Assembly (NCBI GenBank): GCA_005408345.1
Contig: SEMN01000326.1
Span: 310,001-374,000, forward strand
DNA length: 64,000 nucleotides
DNA from: Macquaria australasica
Lineage: Eukaryota; Chordata; Actinopteri; Centrarchiformes; Percichthyidae
Direction: 5' to 3'
Each line of letters begins with the position of its first letter. Positions within the stretch are counted from its first letter, which is position 1. Position numbers and translations under genes: made by a program. Shown one piece after another: positions 43,230-53,563 of this stretch. The notes under the pieces were generated by a model. It worked only from the letters and a program-made list of their open reading frames with translations, had not been told where the DNA came from and did no database searches.

Positions 43230-43784
43230 GGCTACATCCACACTAATACATTTTCATTTTAAAATGAAAACGATCTCTTTACACACAAGCGTTTTATCAC
43301 CGTTACAGAAATAATCTCCGTCCATACTTCACGCCTGGAAACGCATATCACATGATTCACGTGCACTGGGCATGCACGAGCCGGTGTAAACAGGAAGCAG
43401 ATTGTCTACTCTGCGGTTGGTTGCTCATAGTTGCAGAAAATACTATGAACAAAGAACAGCAATGGAGAAAAGTAAGAGCAGAGATTTCTCTGCTTGGACC
43501 GACGACCAGGTGGAATCAAGAAAGGACACGTTGTGGCTGATAAGACCCAATCAGGAAGCGTGGCATTTTCGAACCCCTAAAACAGAGACTTTTGAAAACG
43601 TCGGTTTTAGTTTGAAAACTCCGGATTGCATTTTAGTGAGGATGGGTGGAAACAGAGACATTTTAAAACGATGACACAGACACATTCGCTTCCTGATTGG
43701 GTCTTATAAGTCACGACGTGTCCTTCCCTGACTCATCAAGTCCCCTTTGTTTTAAAATGAAAATGTATTAGTGTGGATGTAGCC
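43230..43784. mobile_element. 555-bp terminal-inverted-repeat element with Myb/SANT-like remnant
   Basis: GGCTACATCCACACTAATAC at the left and GTATTAGTGTGGATGTAGCC at the right (written in plus orientation GTATTAGTGTGGATGTAGCC) form near-perfect termini of about 35 bp that run into TTTTCATTTTAAAA. A second inner inverted pair is AAGGACACGTTGTGG..AAGACCCAATCAGGAAGCG against CGCTTCCTGATTGGGTCTTA..ACGTGTCCTT. An internal frame at 43440-43540 reads FSAWTDDQVESRKDTLW, like the start of a Myb/SANT DNA-binding domain carried by autonomous teleost elements. hAT- or Harbinger-related; no clear flanking duplication. Confidence 0.75.
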
Positions 43785-44344
43785 ATAAAAGAGTATGTAA
43801 AAGCTACTCAGTTACAGTAATGAGAATACTTGCATTAAGTAATACAATTTCACTCGCAGACCTTGTGTTCTGCCCACGTTTTGACTCATTCATGCTGTTA
43901 CAATTTAATGCCTGTGTTTCACCGTTCACACATCAATCAAACACCAAAGCAGACTTTCATAGGCTTTATTTTCTTCATTTAGGAACCTTACATTACGGGA
44001 TTTACCTGTAAGGGGGCTGCTTAGCAAAACCCTTCACACACGTGGACACACACCTCCGACCCTTTGAGCATTATGTGTGTTCTCTGTCACCTCCAAGTTT
44101 CCATCAAGGACTGAGCACACAGAGACCAAGAAAAAATAACTCTCCTATGATGGAGTAGTACCTGGCCCCAGGTTTTCTATGTCTACAATAGTTTGTGGCA
44201 GTTTGATTAAGCCCAACATTACTTAAGAGTATGAAACATGTAAGCACAATATAAACTAAGTTAGTAAGACGCAAGGGATCATTTCATTAGTGAACACTAC
44301 ACCTGACATTCTATCGGTTCAGGGGATTTTGACAGGGTTGTTGC

Positions 44345-44560
44345 ACAAAAAATCCGAGCGCAGAGCAGAAATGTGAGAGCAGAGCAGCAGTGCACAGAAG
44401 CAGCCTGAGTGTGAGGAGAAGGGCTAAAGCCGGAGCGCAGGAAATCTGTACAAGCAACAATATATCTGAGTGCAAGCATCCAGTCTGAGCAGAAGCAGAG
44501 CAAATCTAAGCGCAAGCAGGGGCTACTTGAGTCCGAGCGCAGGGTGTTGAGGGAGAGCAT
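44345..44560 (+). repeat. Degenerate tandem array of GAGCGCAGAGCAGAAAT-like units
   Basis: Words GAGCGCAGAGCAGAAATGTG, GAGAGCAGAGCAGCAG, GGAGCGCAGGAAATCTG, TGAGCAGAAGCAGAGCAAAT, AAGCGCAAGCAGG and GAGCGCAGGGTG recur about every 20-40 bp. Individual units have drifted. Function unknown. Confidence 0.6.
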
Positions 44561-45429
44561 TATGAAATCTGAATGTGAAATCAATACGTCATGCTTTCAA
44601 AAGAGCATGACTGCCCCATATATTAAGGCTCCTTATCCTTTCATCAGCACTTCTACTACTCTAAAGTCCACCAGCCCAACACGTTTATGGCTTACATGTT
44701 CTCATTTCTGCTTTTTGATTTCAACTGTAAACTACTACGTCAACCAACACCTTTAGGCACTTGTGTCCTGACAAGAGCACAGCAAATACCGCAGTTCCAG
44801 GTTATTGTCCTGTAGCTAGTCTTCTCATTATGTATTTCTTTCATGAGTACAGCCTTGCGGTTGCCAAATCTTATGCAACTCAGGAATAAGGAAAACCATT
44901 ATAACCAGCTGTAAACTCACACCCCAAGGGACAACGTACTGCTGAAGGAAGACAAAGACAAACGATCCCAGGGGAAATAGAAGAAGAGGAGGAAGAGACA
45001 AACAATAGAAAACAATCTCTGACAGTTAAACTTAAAGGGTAGAAGAATGGTGTAAGAAACCAGATCGTTTCTATTGCGTACAAGAATGTTTTGCGTGTCA
45101 CTCCAGGGACTCACTATGAATTTGATGACTGACACAAATCTCTATAGTAAAATCTCATTTGATCTCAAATTTATCTTTGGGTTTGGCTAACAGAAATGAC
45201 ACTAAGTGTGAGGAAACCAGTCCCACACAAAATCTTACATGTTGTGAGTCAAGAGGATCTAAGTTGAAGAAGTAAGAGAGAATATTCTTTGGACGTTAAA
45301 AGGGGGAAAAACTGGCTGGACAAACATTCAGTCATCTTTAGAATCAGTACTCACTAACACATTGGTTTGGCCTTCAGTTAGGGGGAAAGAGCATGTTTGT
45401 CTTGTAATAGTCCAGCTGCTAGCATGAAA

Positions 45430-45565
45430 AACAGCTCATGGTGGGAGCTATTGGGTCTCTATAAGTAATACTATAAAGAGTACAGTCTAGACCTGCTCTA
45501 TTTGAAAAGAGCCTTGAGATAACTTCTGTTAGGATTTGGCACTATATAAATAAAACTAAATTGAA
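45430..45565 (+). mobile_element. Retroposon 3' end with GAATT tail, copy c
   Basis: CTCATGGTGGGAGCTATTGG, CTAGACCTGCTCTATTTGAA, CTTGAGATAACTTCTGTTAG and TATATAAATAAAACTAAATT match the 3' part of copies at 15190-15490 and 21918-22460. 5' truncated. Confidence 0.65.
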
Positions 45566-45777
45566 TTAAACAAAAGTGTATGAACAGGAAAAAAATCTAG
45601 TAAAGGAAAATAGGTGAAGCCACTTCTGCAGAATTCTTCTGAATTAAAAAAGTGCTCAGATTTTACCACCAAATACATTAATAGACTTTGAAATTCAAGT
45701 TTTTAAGGTGGCACCTGGGGGTTCCAATCAGATTTCAGGGCTGGACCTTGTATGGCCACCCCTTAGACACACCCCTG

Positions 45778-46510
45778 CATAAAAGTATCACAGGTCAGGG
45801 CACTTCTGAGCACTCAACACAAGTCAAAGGACCAGTCACAGCTGAGGGACAGGTGAGTCATTTATAAATTCTACAAAACTAAATGAATCATGACATTCAT
45901 CAGCGTTCTTAAAAATGTGCTAAGTTAAAATGATGTTTCAATAAAAATCCAGTGTAGACAGTTTTATAATGACATGGTCAATGGTCAAATTCCATTCATG
46001 TAAGAACTTAAACAGTTCAACTGAGAGCTATCTAAACCATCTCATGATGTTCTCCTTTATAACGCTGCTCTGCGAGTTCTATTTTATGCTCCCTCCAGTA
46101 TTTAGCCACAGCACAGTAGGCTATTATGTGAAAGCAATTTAAATAACTTAATACTAATACTTATCCTGTTGCCACAGTGAATAAAGAGACCAGCTTCTTT
46201 GTTCTCCAAAAGCATGTCCAGCGGCCAAATGTGAGTCATAGCTTGATCAAATCTGATTTAATAGATACATGGACTTGAGGGCTTTCTTTGGTGTTGAGGG
46301 GAATACTCAACCTCATGTTCATAGAAATAAAATGAAATACTGTTAAGGATCATTTTCATCACTGCCAAATGTTAAAAACATTTCACAGTCATCTCATCTG
46401 CACTCTGTCCAGGAGCATGGCCATTTCAGCTGAAGCAGAGAGCTTGGTTGTGTCTGTGATGGTGTGCTGTGGGCTTACGTTGTGCTTGCAGGCTTTTCCC
46501 TCTAATTAAC
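45778..46510 (+). other. Candidate small spliced transcript with TATA-like promoter
   Basis: CATAAAAG at 45778 resembles a TATA box. About 70 bp later a consensus donor follows (GACAG|GTGAGT at 45852/45853). A second exon fits 46178-46230 (CACAG acceptor, AAAT|GTGAGT donor), and a third starts at 46413 (GTCCAG acceptor). Introns would be 325 and 182 bp. The arrangement looks like a compact gene or an alternative 5' exon set for slc16a6. It is supported only by splice-site reading. Confidence 0.3.
46214..46509 (+). CDS. Candidate 37-codon micropeptide (spliced), unknown
   Basis: Joining 46214-46230 to 46413-46509 gives an open frame of 37 codons ending in TAA. The start is MSSGQM; the second half, LVVSVMVCCGLTLCLQAF, is an 18-residue uncharged stretch that could span a membrane, followed by PSN. 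It does not match a micropeptide I recognise; I considered sarcolipin, DWORF and endoregulin types and saw no shared motif. It could be a chance frame in a non-coding exon. No coding conservation can be judged from one sequence. Confidence 0.18.
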
Positions 46511-46829
46511 GGTGGCGACTAACAGGGCAGCCATGTGGTCACAAAACATCTGGGGCAGTTTGGCAAAAGGTAGCCCAACTCTTAACCCCAGCTAAGCCTT
46601 CCAACTTCATGTGGTAGAGCTGGGCTCCAAACGCTCATGTGCTTGAAGAAACAAAAAAAAAAAAGAAACAAAAAAAGAGGGGAAAGGTCTTCCAGGAGGA
46701 GGAGGAAACCCTTTTCATCACAAGTGTTCTTCATCATTGGTTGCCGTTTTTCTTCTCTTTTGCCCCCTTCAGTCCTTCCACATTTCCACTTAATTATTAA
46801 TTTGTGTTCTCGGATTCAGTTATGAAAGG

Positions 46830-46846
46830 AAGTAAAAACACACACA

Positions 46847-46878
<32 letters not shown>
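46830..46878. repeat. CA microsatellite
   Basis: ACACACACAAACACACAC run upstream of the slc16a6 promoter area. Confidence 0.9.
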
Positions 46879-46880
<2 letters not shown>

Positions 46881-47329
46881 CGGGCTGGGACGGGATGCTG
46901 CCTCTCGACTGGAATAAACCTGTTCATCCCAGCCGCGCGCCCGTTGCACACGTGCTTTGTAGCTGGAGCTGCGTTCACGGCCGTTCACAAAGTGCGTAAA
47001 AGGTAGGCTACAGACTTTCCATGTGAAAATATTGTTCATGTTAGCTTTGTGTGGAGGAGGAGTTCTTTGTGAAGCCCCAGTATCTCTGAAAACCCGAATT
47101 CTTTGTAACCTCAAAAGAAAAAGACTATACTAAATAATAATCAAGACTTACGGAAAAAGATTTCCATCACGTCATGTCATCTTGTGACCATATATAGGCC
47201 TATTACACTGTCACAATTACCAGTTGTAGGCCTATTAAATACATGTATTTTGTTATATTTAGTCTAAAGGAGCAACCTATTAACTAACGGTTTATATCCT
47301 GGTGGGATTTGTTTCCATCAGCACTGAAA

Positions 47330-47758
47330 CAGTATCAGAACAGCACCGGCTGTAGCACGCGGCGCAGTGTGTGTGTGTGTGTCTGGGGGGGGGGGGGCAG
47401 AGAGAGAGAGAGTCTTTCCGCATCAGGGACATCCTGCGCGTTCATGAAGCCGACGAATTTGCGCGCCCGCGGTTGAATACCGGCTTGAGCCGGTAAAGAG
47501 CTGCCAAAACAGGCAGGGAACAGTTCACTGACGACAGAAGATGCGGCTGTCTGTGATAGATATCAGCTTTACTATTAGTATATTTATTTTTTAGCAGGAG
47601 CAACAATATTACATTTTTTTTAATCTACGTAAATTATTGCTCTCTCCAGCTTTGCAAATCGGCCTTTACATCTTGTCTACTTTAAAGCCACAATGAAATG
47701 ACGCCGAGCTAGAAACCACAGAAGGCTGCCTCTTCAAACTCTCCAGCCAACTCTGCCG
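47330..47758 (+). promoter_or_regulatory. slc16a6 promoter area and non-coding first exon
   Basis: A CpG- and GC-richer stretch (around 47350-47540, including a GCGCGCCCGCGG-like core and an 11-13 base G run near 47385) leads to a strong donor, CTGCCG|GTAAGT at 47758/47759. The first coding exon of slc16a6 has an acceptor at 51244/51245 with 16 nt of 5'UTR, so a separate 5' exon is needed and this is the best candidate. The intron would be about 3.5 kb. The transcription start is not determined. Confidence 0.5.
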
Positions 47759-50500
47759 GTAAGTAGCGTCAGCTCCAGCTGTAGGATGCTCGGGGTGGAG
47801 CACTGGCTGCAGTCAGAGCTGCTCCGCTTTCTTACAAATGGCAGTGCGAATCATGAAAACTAACGTTAGCTAAGTTTTCTGGTGTCTGAGAATAACAGCC
47901 AGAACACACTTCTATCATACTATATACTATGTTACTGACACATTAATAAAGCAGTTGTCAGGCCAGGCAGGCAGGCGCGCAGATACATCGCAACAAATAT
48001 GTAAAAACAAATATGTAAATTAACTCTATTTGTCTGTGAAATAAAATCTATAAAGCTGGGAATAAGTGTCAACCCAGCAGTAACTGTGGAGCCGTACTTG
48101 CTCCTCCTGCCGCCTGCCTGTCTTGGTGGGTGAAGGAGACCCCTGGGATGCATGCAACACACTGACATCATCCCTCCTCCTCCTTCTCTGCACTGCGGAT
48201 TGCCTCACCACGTAGCACACATGAAGTCTGGAAAGACTAACAGCCTAATGACAAAATGACTGTCTTATATTGGAAGACATGAGCACGAAGAAGCCAATAT
48301 TATACAGAAACAAGAAACGCATTGCAATAACAGTGGGAGGTGATAAATGGTCTAAAAACAAGTCATTCCCTGAAAACATGTATTCAGTCAGACATGGCAA
48401 AGCAAGTGCGTTCAAATACACTTTTAGTATAAGATATATAGCCTGGAGCCAGGTGTTCTGTCTTTTAAACAGGTTCAGTGTCATTTGTCAGTGTCTTGAA
48501 AATCTCAGCAGTATAGTGAATCACTTGATGTCAAGAAAAATCACTGAACTGTAAGAAGATCATCAGATAAAAGTGCGTATGGCTTCATTAAATATCAAGC
48601 ACAATCTGTTGTACAGCTCAGAGGAAGAGATTATCTAGTTGTTTGTGTGGGTAATAATTATATACACACATTTTAATTAGAAATCTAAAGTCCTCAACAG
48701 TCTTCTCTGTGGCACCTTAATATTTGTGATGTATAGCAAACTATTAACAGTATCCATAATATATAATATTTAATTCTTGGACCGTTTAAATAATGAAATG
48801 TAATATACAGTGCACATTTGAACAGTAATATAATCATAAAAGTTGGTGTTAGTGGTGCAGCTGTTACACAGTGCAGCATGAGCAAATATAAGTTGACTTT
48901 TGCCTCTCCAGTGTACCACGTTTGACTTTTAGGGCCCGTGTCCAGCGGCCAAATTTGAAATTACACACAATTCGTTAGAATGAATTTGAATAAAAAGTGA
49001 CATCCCTAGCAGCCATTAGTGGTAATCCATCTTAATGGGCTACTCCAGTGATTCCATGTTGCACTTCCATAACCATTCCTTTTTTTTTAACTTCTTCGTT
49101 ACACAGCATGATGTGAGCAATAATCTGTAGTCACATTAACCTTCTGAAATCTGAGTTGAACAGTATTTTCTATAACAATAGCAATACCTATTGTCTGTGG
49201 GATGTGACATAAATAACGGAGGATCTTCAAGTAGCCCGAGGTGAAGGACAGTTACCCAGCCTATGTTAGATAACAGTTTATGAGTTATCAGCTCACATTG
49301 TTCTTCTTGGTCCCAGTTGATGCCTTTCTCTAAGCCCTTAAGTGGAGATTCCCAAGGGGAAAGTTTTCTAATTGTTCAGTTGCAGGACGGAGTTCAGAGA
49401 TGAGACACTTGAAGTCATGCCTATCTTGTTTTGGGTACACTTGGGTACATGCTGATGACATTCCAATACTATTAACATCCTGGCTTTCACCGGAGACTAG
49501 TGTCGCATAATGGTCTAAGTGATGTTTTAGAGACTCAAGACATTAAATATTGGCTCAAAATATCCTTATCGGCTTTCCAAAATCCGCATTAGTCAAAGCT
49601 GACTGGTCGAGTAGCCACAGGGTGCCGCGTTGGATTTCGTTTGACATTTCTTGTCTGATCCGTGCCCTTGGCTGGGTTAGTGTTAGCACGCAACAGCCAC
49701 ACCCTCAGTGATAAAACGTCACAGTCTGCTATTGTTCTCTCAGTGGTACTGCCAGGGCCACACAGAATCATTAGATCCTGATGGAATAGTGCAGTGAGTC
49801 ATGGCTTTCAAAAGCTGTGGGGAAATCATTCTGTGTACTTATCATGTTGCTGATTGATTTATTGTGGCAACAGCATGAAACAACGTTTCCTGCTTTTCTC
49901 CATGTTTCATGGTGTGTGCTCCAATACATAAGTAAAGTCTGAGTATTGTGTCCATGGCAGTACAAGGTTTCTCAGCCTGATACTGAGAACTTTAAAGCTG
50001 AGAACCAGCTTGCAACATCTTGATCACATTTTCTTGTCCACATTATATCAAGATAGTGGGTGCCTGCACGCTGAATTAATGCTCCCCAAAACCTCAACAT
50101 CAGGTATTCAGCATATGACCAAGAAGGTCCAAATATACACAGGTGTGGGTCACAGAACAAGCCCTAACATCAAATTATTTACAACATGAAATCAATAGGA
50201 TGCAATCCAATACAATCAACACAATCCCTAGAAGCAATATAATGTATAGTAAACATAGAGATATATAATAAATCCATTAGATTTGCACACATGGTACAAT
50301 AGTGGTGAAAGGCTTACACAAAATGAGGACATGCCATTAGTCAACAACTGAGTTCAAAAAATGAACAAACATCAGTAGACATGAGTAACCAAACCTACAA
50401 ATGTACTAATGATCATCATTAATGAAAAAGTCACACACAGTGGAGGACAGATCAGATTTGGACATTACAAAAAAGGTCTGTCAAAATCTTTGCTTAATCC

Positions 50501-50828
50501 AGGGCCGCAACTAATAATTATTTTCATTAAAGCTTGATCTGTCAATTATTTTTCAGTTAATCAATTAATTGCTAAGTCTATTAAACATCAGAAAATAGTA
50601 AAAAAAAAAAAAGAAAATCACAAGTTTTCAGAGCCCAATGTGACATCTTCAAATGTCTTGTTTTGTCTGACCAACAGTCCAAAACCCAAAGAGATTAAGT
50701 TTATATTGATTTAAAAAAAACAGGAAAGCAGCAAGTCATTATACTGGAAAAGCTGGAATCTGCAAATATTTGGCATTTTTGCCTCATAAAGGTCCTGATG
50801 GATTAACTGACCAATGGTTTCAGGTCTA
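50501..50828 (+). mobile_element. AGGGCTGCAACTAAT-type element, copy 2
   Basis: Starts AGGGCCGCAACTAATAATTA and ends GGTTTCAGGTCTA; internal TCAATTAATTGCTAAGTCTA, GACCAACAGTCCAAAACCCA and GAAAAGCTGGAATC match the other copies. Confidence 0.65.
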
Positions 50829-51009
50829 GTTTAGTCCCTGAGGAGGTGCAGTCTTCATTGTATATTAACAATGAGTCAAATAACTATGTGTGAAGTTGGG
50901 GAACAGGAAAGAGAACACACACACACACACACACCAGGGCTTCAGGACAGACACCAAACTATCTGGCCTGACCAGTCTGTAGACTGTCACCATTTTCCTT
51001 AGTCCTCTA

Positions 51010-51198
51010 ACAGTCATGGTGTGTTCACTTTGTCATGAAAGAGAGGTGGAGACAGAATCTCACTTCTTACTACACTGTGAGAAATATAAGGATTTGAGAG
51101 AGGCCCTCATCAACTGTGTTTCCAGTAGCAGCAGGCAGCTGTCTATCAGTTTGTGGAGGAGTTCTTCTGCCCAAGAAAATCAACAAATGCAGCTTTAA
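51010..51198 (+). mobile_element. LINE ORF2 C-terminal fragment (zinc-knuckle region)
   Basis: An open stretch encodes CSLCHEREVETESHFLLHC followed by EKYKDLREAL. The C-x2-C...H-x4-C spacing and the HFLLHC..Y..LR pattern are typical of the C-terminal end of teleost LINE reverse-transcriptase proteins. It is a short 5'- and 3'-truncated relic next to the first coding exon of slc16a6, not part of that gene. Confidence 0.6.
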
Positions 51199-51260
51199 GT
51201 AGGACAAAATAACTCACTGGTGCCATCTCTGATTCTCCCTCCAGGTGGCCTGCTGTAGCC

Positions 51261-53488
51261 ATGAGGAGGCCTAATTCCCAGCGTTGTTTGGGTCCAAATG
51301 TTTACCCAGAGGTGCCTGATGGTGGCTGGGGCTGGGCTGTGGCCGTGGCCTTCTTCTTGGTGGAGGTCTGCACCTATGGGACCCTCAAGAGCCTGGGTGT
51401 CTTCCTTCAGGATCTGATGGAAGAGTTTGGGGAGAGCAATAGCCGAGTGTCATGGGTCATCTCCATCTGTGTCTTCATCTTTACCTTCACTGGTCAGTCA
51501 CTTTTACTGTATTTCCTTTCTTGTACTCTTTTAGTACCACCCGCTTGTGCTAAAAAAACACAAGTCATTTTAGGACATTTAATACTATCAGACACAGACT
51601 ATTTAACAAACCGTAAATGCAACTGTAAAGATAAATGACACCAGAAAATATTTAGGATCTAATTACAAACCTAATATATTTGCGTTCATTAGGTAAGACT
51701 AAATAATGTAATCCAACACAGAGTTCTGTTGTATTAGCAATTCATGACGTACTGATGATCAACTTCCTAAGATACTGTATCTCACTATCTCTGGGAGTCT
51801 GACGACGATTTGACCTCTGGGGGCAACGACCAATGTTTCAGGGCTTCTGGTGTAGCCAGCACATATCTGGGCCAAGACTTCTTCCTCCGTGCACCGGTCA
51901 TGTTTACAGTCCAATTAGCAATCTCGGAGCAAATCAGCTATCGTCTGATGACAATTTAAATGCAGATGAATTCAAAAAAGCTAATAAAAAGCGAATCTCT
52001 AGGGTTCTGAGATTGATAAAAAGCTAAATCGTCATCAGAGAATAGCCGATGGGTTCCCAGATTGCATTTCAGCCAATGTGTTCCGCCTCTTTTGCTCTCC
52101 ACACGGACTGTTTACCTGCATGCAAGCAAAACCCAATCAAATGTGATTGGTCAATACTACTCAGACTACAAATGGACTACAAATGTAAACTAGAATGCTT
52201 CCAATACCAAAATCCTGTTTCTTGCCCACAGATTCTGCAGTCATATGCAGATATCTGTTTATAGAGATTAGTGGCCAGGAAACTGTCAGCTTTCTACAGT
52301 AACCTGATTTCTTAAACATTGTGTAAATGAGAAAACTGGTTTCTGCATTGGAGGTAGAGGATTAGAGAATCCTGATATCCCAGCAAAATTTGTCCTGAAG
52401 AAAGCTGATTTCTTGGCCATGCATCCACGCAGGGCTGCAACTAATAATTACTTTCATCATCAATTAATCAGCTGATAATTGTTTAGTCTATAAAATGGCA
52501 GAAAATGGCCAGCCAACCGTCCAAATCCCAAAGATATTACGTTTACTGTAACATTAAACTAAGAAACACAGCAAGTGTTCTTCATTTGAGAAGCTGGAAT
52601 GAGAGAATGTTTGGCATTTCTGCTTGAAAAATGACTGTAATAACTTGATAAATTACCTAAATAGTTGCCGATTCATTTTCTGCCGAACAACTAAACGATT
52701 AATCTACTTAACGTTTCAGCTCTATATCCTTGTATTAAATAAATATTCAAAGTCTAACAGAAACCAAAACTAAGTGACCTAAATCAGTCTCAGTAAGTCT
52801 GTGGTTGTACTACAGAGCCTGTCCCACACTTCCCACACAAGCAAAGAATCATAAAGACACGTCCTCTATCAATAATTCAGTTGAAATACGTGAGCCATGC
52901 TTCCAAAATAAGGTCAGCTTAGGGGAGAAGTATTGTTACTGACCTGCTGCATGTATATGTGGATTCACAGTATCCAGGTTACTGCAGTACTATATGTTGT
53001 CCAGTTACTTGTTTAACCTGATTTCTGTGACTAACCTGTGAACATGAACATACCGAAGCCCATTCACTGCACAGCAGCTAAAACCGGACTAGTAATCCGT
53101 AAACATAATTATGAATAAAGGGCGGCTGTGGTTGATGAGGTAGAGCGGGTCGTCCATTAATCTCAGGGTTGGCAGTTCAATCCCCGGCTCCTCCTCCTGG
53201 CCACATGTTGACGTAGCCTTTATGCAAGACACAGAACACTAAGTTATTATGCAACTAATATGTGCCTGAGTTGAAAGGAGTTTGATAAAATGACTGTTCT
53301 GCCCCCACCCCACCCCAGCCCCCCTGTCCACGATGCTGAGCAACCGCTTCGGCTATCGTCCAGTGGTGATGGTGGGGGGCTTCCTCATCAGCCTGGGAAC
53401 CATCACCTCTGCCTTCACCAACTCCATCAATGAGATGTACATCACCATCGGCTGTGTTTCAGGTGCTTACCAAACTCACACCACCACC

Positions 53489-53563
<75 letters not shown>

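Larger units (their letters stand above)
38932..47300. other. wipi1 to slc16a6 intergenic region
   Basis: About 8 kb without a recognised protein gene. It contains the wipi1 3'UTR, a GGCTGTGTC inverted-repeat element (39347-39667), a 555-bp terminal-inverted-repeat element (43230-43784), a degenerate GAGCGCAG tandem array (44345-44560), a LINE/SINE tail (45430-45565), and a candidate small transcript (45775-46510). In human, ARSG exons overlap this interval on the opposite strand; none was recognised here. Confidence 0.6.
47759..51244 (+). other. Putative slc16a6 intron 1
   Basis: No coding exon recognised. It carries an AGGGCYGCAACTAAT element (50501-50828), a short CA repeat near 50913-50934, and a LINE-derived ORF remnant (51010-51198) that stops about 46 bp before the acceptor. 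The rest is AT-rich unique-looking DNA. Confidence 0.5.

Noticed and set aside
43352..43674. Myb/SANT-like frame as an independent gene
   Set aside because: It is enclosed by the terminal inverted repeats of a 555-bp element and breaks off after the first part of the domain.
48270..48554. 94-codon open frame in the slc16a6 5' intron
   Set aside because: No recognised motif, no supporting splice or promoter context, and composition like surrounding intron.
51016..51198. Zinc-knuckle ORF as an upstream exon of slc16a6
   Set aside because: The CxxC..HFLLHC pattern is that of a LINE protein end, and it lies before the splice acceptor of slc16a6 exon 2.
53118..53190. tRNA gene
   Set aside because: Box A and box B are recognisable but the stems do not pair as a tRNA cloverleaf, and SINE body sequence follows.
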